Origin: Escherichia sp. E1V33
GTDB taxonomy: Bacteria > Pseudomonadota > Gammaproteobacteria > Enterobacterales > Enterobacteriaceae
Assembly (NCBI RefSeq): GCF_004211955.1
Contig: NZ_RHJI01000027.1
Location: 1-41,399 of the forward strand
Direction: 5' to 3'
Length of the DNA: 41,399 nucleotides
Positions 29,501 to 36,350 of this stretch are shown here, piece by piece. Under the pieces are notes generated by a model. That model was not told the DNA's origin. It searched no databases and saw only the letters and a program-made list of their open reading frames with translations. A program made the position numbers and the translations under genes. How positions within the stretch are numbered: position 1 is the stretch's first letter; each line of letters opens with the position of its first letter.

Positions 29501-30404
29501 TTCGCTGCTAACGATGCTCAATGAGTATTACACCCAGCTCACCATCGCCGACAGCGCGCTGGCGGCGAGTACATTACCGGGGCGCATTTCGGCGGCGGAT
29601 AAATTACAGCTTGAAGCGGCAAAACTGCCCGCGCCGCTGAAAAATATTCTGCTGGATCTCACGCAGCAGGGAACGCGCAAAATCAACGCGGGAACTGGTG
29701 AAGTGCTGAACGCGCAAATGGAAGCGGTGATCGGCGATGAATGCCGTGACGCCATTGACGGGCGCTACCCCTTTGCCGACAGCCCGCAGGAAGTCAGTGC
29801 GGACGATTTTAATCGTATCTTTGCCAGTGGCGGTGTGCTGGATGCATTCTGGTCGAAACAATTGGCCCCGCTGGCGGACACTGCCAGCAACCCGTGGCGC
29901 TACAAACCGACCGAAGGCAACATGACATTGCTCGGGCCGGACCTGACGCCGTTTCAGGAGGCAAAACAGATCCGCAGCGTTTTTTTTAACGGTGACGGCG
30001 GGAAAAAGTTTTCCTGGGCGATGCAGGTCCGCGTCGTGGATATGGACCCCGCCATCACTGAACTGGTGATTGATATCGACGGTCAGGTGCTGCGTTACGC
30101 TCATGGCCCGGTCAGGCCGCTAAAAGTGAACTGGCCGGGGCCGCGCAACGGCTCAATGGCAGAAATCACCGCCAGCCCGCGCATCCGCCAGGATACCTCG
30201 ACGCTACTGACTAACGGACCGTGGGCGCTGTTTCACCTGCTGGATGCGGGGAGAGCGCAAGAAACGGCGGTACGGGGAACACAGCAGGTGGAGTATAGCT
30301 TCGACGGGCGGCGGGTGGTGCTGGAAATCACCGCCGGACGGGATTTTGACCCGGTGGATCGCGAGCTGCTGCAAAACTTCAGTTGCCCTACGAGGATTCT
30401 CTGA
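26520..30404 (+). CDS. tssM: T6SS inner-membrane ring protein TssM (IcmF/VasK)
   Basis: This 1294-aa protein spans inner membrane and periplasm and contacts TssL and TssJ. The N-terminal membrane region has at least four hydrophobic segments (about 18-125) built from two similar hairpins: WFIGPLVAFDTLHPLA and GFVSPLLAFGDVHPFA. A cytoplasmic NTPase-like domain has Walker A GSPGDGKTT (about 201-209). A further transmembrane segment lies near 530-550, followed by the large periplasmic IcmF/DUF1215-type region to the end. It is longer than many TssM proteins (about 1100-1200 aa), matching the extra hairpin. The stop overlaps tagF (TGATG). Confidence 0.95.
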   Translation: MANRNIMQKFLSLLFSRRALCVVGVVLLALLVWFIGPLVAFDTLHPLASVGSRVVTIVLLLMFLVLWLVNWSMSIIGVTVLCLVIGFVSPLLAFGDVHPFAPLWLRLTLIGLILLSYALYGLYRLWRALRLDEQLLRRFLHPRGEDVPVAGEIKADLRTVSHIVTRAIRQLKQLRVDLPGWRNVLEGKRFLYELPWFMVIGSPGDGKTTALLNTGLQFPLAEQMEQTAHILTVPGGGTLHCDWWFTNEAVLIDTAGRYARHDDGGESSTTQRNAGEWQGFLGLLRKHRPGAPLNGVILTLNVADLTAQSPAERLAACAALRARLAELRETLGIRFPVYLVVTKMDLLPGFTEYFRGLTSHLRAQVWGFTLPYNRRRHASDPQSLHALCGQELANLTLRLDQGLDTRLQEEYDLKSRQRLYRFPREFAALGAPLLEAIEQIFLDSKFDATQLNNTLRGVFFTSAAQAQADAVADQAGIWQRFVRAIKGKADSPSHTLPDGNRSYFLHDLLTQFIFREAHLVEPNLQWAWRYRLLRTGGHLLVLALAFWLWQGMQGSQQGNSGYLNEIASRTTQLDGDVKAYTGKPAMQPVPALLNQARALSAWPGLDPDSPPLAWRYGLYSLPPVMESVASLYDRLLDQLLLPPLVKRMEYVLSDAIARQDSKAAYDALHVYLLLNLDKDHEGKYNAAEIHSWVLSDLDNRDSVAEFGGRAAVLEHIDALFDGSRVVHSPYEKDEGLIRLARAFLDGHTSTERIYTRALASMESEAPQEFSLVRAVGADAGTVFVRTDGAPLDRGVPGIFTREGYRELFDKRLSEFVAAASTDDAWVMGRENVQKKTTDIVMSQLPGQELPVTREVRRLYLAEYARRWQDFLASIHSINSAGEDGSPGLAYDLQVLRTLASPDSPLMRLSKAVVEQTTLVPPLDAQARQKQMAQRAQDRLSGNAGKAVQTAKLLQDIHPEERLEKSLVDDRFAALREVVSGRTDSGQGGSAPQLNSLLTMLNEYYTQLTIADSALAASTLPGRISAADKLQLEAAKLPAPLKNILLDLTQQGTRKINAGTGEVLNAQMEAVIGDECRDAIDGRYPFADSPQEVSADDFNRIFASGGVLDAFWSKQLAPLADTASNPWRYKPTEGNMTLLGPDLTPFQEAKQIRSVFFNGDGGKKFSWAMQVRVVDMDPAITELVIDIDGQVLRYAHGPVRPLKVNWPGPRNGSMAEITASPRIRQDTSTLLTNGPWALFHLLDAGRAQETAVRGTQQVEYSFDGRRVVLEITAGRDFDPVDRELLQNFSCPTRIL

Positions 30405-31174
30405 TGCGCCGCGCTACGGCAGTATCGGCTCCGGCGATGTTTGGCAGACTACCGGATCAGCGGGACTACGTGCGCTGGCGGGTGAGCGCGAACGAAGGGC
30501 AGGTGTGGCAGGCGTGGCTGAACCAGCAGACGTGGCTTGGGCAGGGGCGGCATATTGTTCTGCCGGAAGGAGCGGATGCCGAGAAGGCCGGAACAAATGA
30601 CGGCTGGATGCACCTGTCACCACGTGAGAAAACGGCACTACCGGAGCACCACCCATTGCCGTGGAGTTTTGCGCTGTCGCCGGGATTTCTACCCATTGGT
30701 GGGCGCGATGAGTGGTTAACCGGGGTACTGACCGCCTCGCGTGACAGCACGGGCAGACCGTGGCCGCTGGTGATTTACCAGCGTGCCGGGCGGGAATGGC
30801 TGGAAGAGAGCCTGGATGACACACAGGGCTGGCTGTACTGGCTGGCGCAGTTGACGGCAGCTCATGTCTCACCACAGACAGAACGCTGCGGACGACTGGT
30901 GGAGCAGACCGACCAGTTGTGGGCGCTATGGCGACCGGGGCCGCGCTGGGCGCAGTGGCTACGCGGCTTACGACGTGTTCCGCAGCGTAGCCGGGAACTC
31001 ACCGGCTTGCCGGACGCACCAGTAGTGGAACTGCCCGGTGTGCGCCACCTGCCGTGGCCGAGATGGCCAGAGAAAATACTGACGCAGGCACAACAAGGGC
31101 AAGGCTGGTTCTGGCAGCAGAACAGTGAAGGGCGGTATGTGGATGCGCTTCGGCTGGATATCCGGCCGCATTAA
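30404..31174 (+). CDS. tagF: T6SS-associated protein TagF
   Basis: This 256-aa protein belongs to the TagF (DUF2094) family, often a post-translational repressor of T6SS assembly. Landmarks are MFGRLPDQRDYVRW, PWSFALSPGFLPIGGRDEWLTGVL and GRPWPLVIYQRAG. ATG 30404 overlaps the tssM stop and has gagga 7-8 bases upstream. A TTG at 30383 would add seven residues. The last 97 bases of this gene recur as a degraded copy at 32164-32260, and 34 of them again at 35123-35156. Confidence 0.85.
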   Translation: MRRATAVSAPAMFGRLPDQRDYVRWRVSANEGQVWQAWLNQQTWLGQGRHIVLPEGADAEKAGTNDGWMHLSPREKTALPEHHPLPWSFALSPGFLPIGGRDEWLTGVLTASRDSTGRPWPLVIYQRAGREWLEESLDDTQGWLYWLAQLTAAHVSPQTERCGRLVEQTDQLWALWRPGPRWAQWLRGLRRVPQRSRELTGLPDAPVVELPGVRHLPWPRWPEKILTQAQQGQGWFWQQNSEGRYVDALRLDIRPH

Positions 31175-31201
31175 AAATAATCAGACAAGGAGTAGTGAAT
31201 C

Positions 31202-31672
31202 ATGGGGTCTTATGATAAAGCCTGTAATAACACTGGTGCAGTAAGGTTTGTACAGCAATATCTGAAAGAATGTGAATTAATCGCTAAGCAACTTGATGTG
31301 CCTGTGGAAAATATCCTGGGGCTTGCTGCAAAGGAGTCCTTTTACGGGCAGGGTAGAATCGCGACAGAATACAATAACTACTTTTCCATGCATGGTCCGG
31401 CACCTTTACAGTCAGGACAGGTTCACCCGCTGGGGAGTAATCAAGTGTGGGTTGCCACTTATACCTCTTTTTCAACTAGCGGAAAGTCCTTTGCAATCCG
31501 ATTTGGTAATGCGGTCAAAAGTAAAAAATCCCCGGAGCAATTTGCGCAGGCATTGATTGATTCTGGTTTTAATTCAGGTAAAAACAGTAATGGCGGTCAT
31601 ACCGGTTATGCTAGTGAGTTAGTGGGGGTGATTAATATGGTTAAGCGGAGAATAACGTGTCCTGTAAATTAA
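31202..31672 (+). CDS. glucosaminidase-domain protein, probable T6SS cell-wall effector
   Basis: This 156-aa protein resembles the glucosaminidase/FlgJ-C fold of glycan hydrolases that cut the peptidoglycan sugar chain. The catalytic Glu is probably Glu45 in ILGLAAKESFYGQGRIA. The downstream EYNNYFSMHGPAP, FAIRFGNAVKSKKSPEQFAQALIDSGFN and GGHTGYASELVGVI complete the family pattern. It has no signal peptide although its target would be periplasmic, so delivery by T6SS is implied. It overlaps a secreted partner gene by 16 bases. The effector role is inferred from context. Confidence 0.8.
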   Translation: MGSYDKACNNTGAVRFVQQYLKECELIAKQLDVPVENILGLAAKESFYGQGRIATEYNNYFSMHGPAPLQSGQVHPLGSNQVWVATYTSFSTSGKSFAIRFGNAVKSKKSPEQFAQALIDSGFNSGKNSNGGHTGYASELVGVINMVKRRITCPVN

Positions 31673-32130
31673 TATCAACATTGCTTTTCATGGTTGTGTC
31701 CGTGAATTGTTGCGCTGAAATTCTTATCAGGAATGTACCGGAGTTTGATTTAACGAACGTCAACCAGTCAGGTCTTACTGTAATACAGGCTCAGTCATTA
31801 TTAGTTTTTTCACTAAGAATTGAAAAATACAATGTGGAATTGCCTGGGGTTTTTCTTGATGGCGATTTGAAAGATAAACAAGGCAACCCGTTTCATCCTG
31901 GGTATTTTAGTTTTGGGGTAGGTTATGATTCTCCTTCCGCCGGTGCAACAGATGTATGGGGGCTATTTTCAGTTAGCCCTGTAACTGGTGATATATGGGA
32001 AGAGGATTCATGCAGGAGAATCTCATTTCCCGCACTGCAAAAAATACAAAAAGGAATAATGAAAAAAACCGGGGCAACATTTGCCAGTGAAGTGGTTCAG
32101 CGCCGGGGACTGGGGTGTACGGATGAGTAG
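31657..32130 (+). CDS. secreted protein, probable immunity for the glucosaminidase effector
   Basis: This 157-aa protein starts at GTG 31657, inside the end of the preceding gene, with ggag at 31647-31650. A signal peptide (LISTLLFMVVSVNCCA) is followed by a mature domain of about 135 aa containing Cys pairs (DSCRRI and GLGCTDE) that may form a disulfide. I do not recognise the family. Overlap with an exported-target toxin and its own export signal point to an immunity protein acting in the periplasm. Composition is AT-rich compared with tssM/tagF. Confidence 0.65.
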   Translation: MSCKLISTLLFMVVSVNCCAEILIRNVPEFDLTNVNQSGLTVIQAQSLLVFSLRIEKYNVELPGVFLDGDLKDKQGNPFHPGYFSFGVGYDSPSAGATDVWGLFSVSPVTGDIWEEDSCRRISFPALQKIQKGIMKKTGATFASEVVQRRGLGCTDE

Positions 32131-32163
32131 TACATGTCATGGAATTGCCTGCCGTGACCGTGC

Positions 32164-32260
32164 TGGCTAGCAAAAATGTTAACGCAGGCGCAGCAGGGGC
32201 ATGGATGGTTCTGGCAGCAGAACAGCGAGGGGCGGTATGTGGATGCGTTGCGACTGGATA
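32164..32260 (+). repeat. degraded copy of the tagF 3' end
   Basis: These 97 bases align without gaps to 31064-31160 in tagF, with roughly 16 mismatches counted by eye. Translated, they still read LTQAQQGHGWFWQQNSEGRY and VDALRLD against TagF's near-identical tail, so most changes are silent. There is no start codon or upstream body, so this is a gene fragment left by recombination or duplication. Confidence 0.88.
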
Positions 32261-32457
32261 GAGGGGGAAGTGGTGTATTTCAGTAGGATGGTTCAATGTC
32301 AGAACCCGATTGTACGGAGAACTCAGATGGAAAGTAGAGTGAGTAAAGTACAAATATTATCCTAATTTATTAATATTCTATTTTGTTGGATGTGAAAAAA
32401 CAGGAATACGACTGTCGTGGGCTAAATCTCTACCTCAGTATTAAAGGAGTCAATAGC
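32261..32457. other. AT-rich spacer with no recognised gene
   Basis: Together with the tagF fragment, this makes a 327-bp stretch (32131-32457) without an intact gene. The part after 32261 is AT-rich and holds no coding sequence I can support. Its last 20 bases (gtattaaaggagtcaatagc) resemble the ribosome-site region in front of vgrG at 36330-36350. Confidence 0.5.
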
Positions 32458-33223
32458 ATGAGTTCTGTATCTTCAGGGAATAAATCTGGTTCGCTCACAA
32501 CACATGTGGATGGTGTTGTTGGAGAGAGTAAAATAAATCTATCGCATGAATTCTTGATTAAACTCATGCATGAACTTTGCCCTGATACCGTAGAAGATGG
32601 GAAGTATATCAGGATGAATACAGAACATGGCGAATATATCACTGAATAGTGACACAGGCGACATTGCATTATTAATGAGATGGAAATTTAACTGGGTGAA
32701 TCAGAACAATGTAGGAGGTAACTGGACATACCTGGATGAAGTTAGTTTTATATATGAATCATTTTCTGCAATCTGTTATGGATGGAATGAAAAGATATTT
32801 TTATCTGTCTCAGGGGACTCTGATTTTGCTGAGAAATTCAAGAGTAAACGATTGCCTTTCAGCATAAATATGATTCCGGTCCATCAAAAAGAACACTGGA
32901 ATGTAGACGTATTAAGAACCGTTCCTGGTAATGATGATGGCAGACCTTATGTTAACTGGAAAAATCGGTTTGCTCATTTTTATTTTAAAGATACTTCGTT
33001 ATCAGAAAAATGTGCTCCAGAGAATCAGTCAATATGTGGTTTTTATCAGGTAAATATAGTTCATGAAATTGGACATATGATTCGTTATCTGGAAGATGAG
33101 TATGAACTTGATAAGTTTGGTAAGCCTGTGTCTAAATATAAAACAGATACTGCCGCGTTAATGAATGTTGGGATGGAACTTCGGGAACGCTACCTGGAAG
33201 GTGTCTGTATTGACTTGAATTGA
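32458..33223 (+). pseudogene. zinc-metalloprotease-like T6SS effector candidate, copy 1 (apparent frameshift)
   Basis: ATG 32458, with aaggag upstream, opens 63 codons (MSSVSSGNKSG up to a stop at 32647-32649). The similarity to copy 2 (35241-35942) continues in another frame from SLNSDTGDIALLMRWKFNW to 33223. The join lies at an ATATAT tract (32634-32639). Restoring one AT unit would fuse both frames into about 255 aa. The downstream frame has ATG 32627 but no good ribosome site. It carries NIVHEIGHMIRYLEDEYE, a zincin HExxH motif, and ALMNVGMELRERYL. The third-ligand position has Glu instead of the Asp of copy 2, and the motif Gly is Arg. If ATG 32627 is used, a 198-aa protein could still be made. 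Confidence 0.6.
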
Positions 33224-33264
33224 GTATATCCCTTAACTACGTTTTCTGTTGCGAGTGTAATAAA

Positions 33265-33627
33265 ATGATCCAGAAGAAAATTGCTCTATTTTTTACGTTA
33301 TTGATATTACTTGTAACTCTAGATATTTTTGCCAGTGAGATGCATAACAAAGATGTTCAGTGGGGGGATGATGAAGATTCACTAGTGAGAAAATATGGTT
33401 CTCCTGAACATTATTTCATAAACCCAAGGCATGATTTTGTGGGTATTTATTATGGTGGCATAGAACGGACTTACCCTTCAAATAATCCTGAATTTAAAGA
33501 TGTTCCTATTAAGGAGATGTTTTGGAATGTCAATAAAGATCTAAATTTAACATGTTGGCTTCATTATAAAAATGGTAAATGGATAGTTATATCCCGAGTT
33601 TATTGGCCGCCAGGATCCAAATTTTAA
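33265..33627 (+). CDS. secreted protein, probable immunity for metalloprotease-like copy 1
   Basis: This 120-aa protein starts at ATG 33265 with a signal peptide (KKIALFFTLLILLVTLDIFAS). The frame also has a TTG at 33220 overlapping the effector stop as TTGA. The paralogue at 35939 uses ATGA there, so the TTG may be a decayed ancestral start. The mature part is about 60% identical to that paralogue towards the C-terminus, sharing [17 protein letters not shown] and WPPG-KF. I do not recognise the family. A periplasmic antidote role is inferred from position and export signal. Confidence 0.65.
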   Translation: MIQKKIALFFTLLILLVTLDIFASEMHNKDVQWGDDEDSLVRKYGSPEHYFINPRHDFVGIYYGGIERTYPSNNPEFKDVPIKEMFWNVNKDLNLTCWLHYKNGKWIVISRVYWPPGSKF

Positions 33628-33651
33628 TCTGGTATTAAAGGAGCAAATATC

Positions 33652-33838
33652 ATGAGTTTTGTATCTACGGGTAATAAACCAGTTGGAAACGGTGGACCCG
33701 TCATCACCACACCACCAATAGCTGGCGAAAGTGGCGGCAGAGATCTCGGATATGGCTGGTGCAGTTCAGGATGCGGCGGCGTCGCTTGCAGCCGGTGGTC
33801 CGGGGGCGCATAACGTCACAGTAAGTGGTAGTGCGGTG
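33652..33838 (+). pseudogene. vgrG 5' fragment with internal deletion
   Basis: The first 86 bases are identical to the start of vgrG (36351-36436). About 150 bp are then missing, and 33743-33838 matches 36591-36686 with two differences. The deletion shifts the frame, so only a 53-codon nonsense-tailed peptide (stop 33811-33813) could be made. The fragment ends exactly at the inverted repeat of the H-repeat element. Its ribosome site (aaggag) is conserved. This marks the right end of cassette copy 1. Confidence 0.92.
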
Positions 33839-33853
33839 CAGGGAAAGATTACG
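33839..33853 (+). repeat. H-repeat left terminal inverted repeat
   Basis: This 15-bp repeat is the reverse complement of 35108-35122 with one mismatch. It abuts the truncated vgrG fragment. Confidence 0.8.
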
Positions 33854-33975
33854 TAACGCTGCTTTTTTGTACTAAATAATTCACATTTTATGTTCAATAA
33901 TTGAGATATTCCTCATTACCTAAAGCTATTTTTTATACATGATCAAATATTCCTTACATAATTAAGGAGAACAAA

Positions 33976-35112
33976 ATGAAACTTAAAAAACTGATGGGGC
34001 ATATTTCTATTATCCCCGATTAAAGACAAGCTTTGAAAGTGGAACATAAATTGTCAGATATTCTACTGTTGACTATTTGTGCCGTTATTTCTGGTGCAGA
34101 AGGTTGGGAAGATATAGGGGATTTTGGGGAAACACATCTCGATTTTTTAAAACAATATGGTGATTTTGAAAATGGTATTCCTGTTCACGATACCATTGCC
34201 AGAGTTGTATCCTGTATCAGTCCTGCAAAATTTCACGAGTGCTTTATTAACTGGATGCGTGACTGCCATTCTTCAGATGATAAAGGCGTCATCGCAATTG
34301 ATGGAAAAACACTCCGGCACTCTTATGACAAGAGTCGTCGCAGGGGAGCGATTCATGTCATTAGTGCGTTCTCAACAATGCACAGTCTGGTCATCGGACA
34401 GATCAAGAAGGATGAGAAATTTAATGAGATTACAGCTATCCTTGAACTTCTTAACATGTTGGATATTAAAGGAAAAAATATCACAACTGATGCGATGGGT
34501 TGCCAGAAAGATATTGCAGAGAAGATACAAAAACAGGGAGGTGATTATTTATTCGCTGTAAAAGGAAACCAGGGGCGGCTAAATAAAGCCTTTGAGGAAA
34601 AATTTCCGCTGAAAGAATTAAATAATCCAGAGCATGACAGTGACGCAATTAGTGAAAAGAGTCACGGCAGAGAAGAAATCCGTCTTCACATTGTTTGCGA
34701 TGCCAATGATGAACTTATTGATTTCACGTTTGAATGGAAAGGGCTGAAGAAATTATGCGTGGCAGTCTCCTTTCGGTCAATAATAGCAGAACAAAAGAAA
34801 GAACCAGAAATGACGGTCAGATATTATATCAATTCTGCTGATTTAACCGCAGAGAAGTTCGCCACAGCAATCCGAAACCACTGGCACGTGGAGAATAAGA
34901 TGCACTGGCGTCTGGACGTGGCAATGAATGAAGACGACTGCAAAATAAGAAGAGGAAACGCAGCAGAATTATTCTCAGGGATACAGCACATCGCTATTAA
35001 TATTTTGACGAATGATAAGGTATTCAAGGCAGGGTTAAGACGTAAGATGCGAAAAGCAGCCATGGACAGAAACTACCTGGCGTCAGTCCTTGCGGGGAGC
35101 GGGCTTTCGTAA
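33976..35112 (+). pseudogene. H-repeat/ISAs1 transposase with early nonsense codon
   Basis: ATG 33976 with aaggag reads MKLKKLMGHISIIPD and then TAA (34021-34023), where H-repeat proteins of E. coli have Tyr. The frame resumes and runs uninterrupted to 35112 for 359 further codons from TTG 34033. The body matches the YhhI/YbfD group: [44 protein letters not shown] and the [17 protein letters not shown] region with the DDE-type acidic residues. The intact protein would be 378 aa. Re-initiation at TTG 34033 would lose about 19 residues, so activity is doubtful but not excluded. Confidence 0.85.
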
Positions 35113-35122
35113 TCTTGCCCTG
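35108..35122 (-). repeat. H-repeat right terminal inverted repeat
   Basis: This 15-bp repeat pairs with 33839-33853. It contains the transposase stop codon (35110-35112). It directly abuts the tagF-derived bases at 35123. Confidence 0.8.
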
Positions 35123-35156
35123 CAGTGAAGGACGGAATGTGGATGCGCTGCGGCTG
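35123..35156 (+). repeat. second, shorter tagF 3' fragment
   Basis: These 34 bases align with 31123-31156 of tagF with three mismatches (cagtgaagg...gatgcgct.cggctg). They begin exactly where the H-repeat ends. They mark the left edge of cassette copy 2, as 32164-32260 does for copy 1. The following bases to 35240 are an AT-rich leader. Confidence 0.75.
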
Positions 35157-35240
35157 ATGGGGCAATACTCATAATATATAAAATTATATTTTTCCCGAAA
35201 ATATTTCCAATACAAACAATTAGTATTTAATGAGAGTAAA

Positions 35241-35942
35241 ATGACCAAGCTTAAATATGATGAGAATAGTTTTCTGGCCGAATACTACGAAAAAACAAAT
35301 ATTGATGGCGATATCATTATACATAAGGATGGTAGGAGGGCGTATTTATTAAATCAAAATACTGGTTCGATTACGGCTGTGATAAGATGGAAGTATGAGT
35401 GGTATAAGGATAATACCGTTACAGATGACTGGACCATATGGGAAAAAGCTATTTTTATGCGAGCAATATATGTATCTGTTCAGCAGGCATGGAATGGGAA
35501 AATAACTTATTCTGTTTCCGGTGAATCTGAGTTCGCTAAAAAATTTCAGGGTAAAGCTTTGCCTTTTGATGTAAGAATAATTTCTGCATCTCAGAATGAA
35601 GACTGGTTGGTTATTGCAACAAAGGTTTTGCCTGGTGCTGATTTAAGAACATATGTTGATTTTAAAAACAGTACGGTTCATGTTGATTCAGCGGACCTGG
35701 AAAAAGTAGCGAAATGTATTAACTGTAACAATACGTTGCAAGTAAATATACCTCATGAGGCCGGACATGTACTTGGTTACTTAGATGATGATTATGATTC
35801 TTCGTCTCCGTATGTTGGAGATATTAGTGGGTTGATGAATGTGGGAATGGAACTTCGGGAACGATACCTTAAAAACGCAACTATTACGTTGAATGTCATA
35901 ATGCCTGAAACTAAATTTACTTTATTGAATGTAACAAAATGA
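35241..35942 (+). CDS. metzincin-like zinc-metalloprotease, candidate T6SS effector, copy 2
   Basis: This 233-aa protein has no signal peptide. Residues about 166-176 read HEAGHVLGYLD, an exact HExxHxxGxxD metzincin zinc-binding pattern (two His and Asp as ligands, Glu as base). SGLMNVGMELRERY follows, and its Met could form the metzincin Met-turn. The N-terminal half contains ITAVIRWKYEWYKDN and SVSGESEFAKKFQGKALPFDV, both shared with copy 1. Two Cys lie in KCINCNN. I do not recognise a named family. It is followed by an overlapping secreted partner and then vgrG, so a VgrG-delivered protease toxin acting in the periplasm is the best inference. It lacks the MSSVSSGNK-like N-terminus of copy 1. 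Confidence 0.65.
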   Translation: MTKLKYDENSFLAEYYEKTNIDGDIIIHKDGRRAYLLNQNTGSITAVIRWKYEWYKDNTVTDDWTIWEKAIFMRAIYVSVQQAWNGKITYSVSGESEFAKKFQGKALPFDVRIISASQNEDWLVIATKVLPGADLRTYVDFKNSTVHVDSADLEKVAKCINCNNTLQVNIPHEAGHVLGYLDDDYDSSSPYVGDISGLMNVGMELRERYLKNATITLNVIMPETKFTLLNVTK

Positions 35943-36325
35943 AATTTTTCTGTATTATAGTGATTCTCCTTTCAATAAGTTACATAACTACAGTAAATGT
36001 TTTCAAGCCTTCTGCAGTTGCTCAATCCACAAAATATTATGAAGAAAATGATATACATGATGGGAGTAATGATATCTTTTTTATGAAGAAATATGGACCG
36101 CCTGCTCATGAATTCGTGAGGCCACGATATAAATTTGTTGGTGAGTATTATATCGGATTGAATCAAACTTATCGCATAACAGATCCTGAATTTCAGGATA
36201 TTCCTATTAAGGAAATGTTCTGGAATTTGCAGGGAGATTTGAATCTGACATGTTGGTTTCATTATAAAGACGGGCAATGGCGAGTTATTACTTATATTTT
36301 TTGGCCACCAGGGGCTAAATTTTAA
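35939..36325 (+). CDS. secreted protein, probable immunity for metalloprotease-like copy 2
   Basis: This 128-aa protein has an ATGA overlap with the preceding gene. A hydrophobic signal segment ([20 protein letters not shown]) has a likely cleavage after SAVAQS. The mature part shares [30 protein letters not shown] and [15 protein letters not shown] with the copy 1 partner. The ends WPPGAKF and WPPGSKF match. The family is unknown to me. The antidote role is inferred from coupling and export. vgrG begins 25 bp downstream. Confidence 0.65.
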   Translation: MKFFCIIVILLSISYITTVNVFKPSAVAQSTKYYEENDIHDGSNDIFFMKKYGPPAHEFVRPRYKFVGEYYIGLNQTYRITDPEFQDIPIKEMFWNLQGDLNLTCWFHYKDGQWRVITYIFWPPGAKF

Positions 36326-36350
36326 TCCGGTATTACAAGGAGTAAATATC

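Larger units (their letters stand above)
33839..35122 (+). mobile_element. H-repeat (ISAs1-family) element
   Basis: This 1284-bp element is bounded by 15-bp terminal inverted repeats (33839-33853 and 35108-35122; cagggAaagattacg against cagggCaagattacg). It encodes an H-repeat transposase, the type associated with E. coli Rhs loci. The flanks differ: a vgrG 5' fragment lies on the left and a tagF 3' fragment on the right. I see no target duplication. This suggests the element took part in or was caught in a rearrangement. Bases 33854-33975 are AT-rich leader without a gene. Confidence 0.85.
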
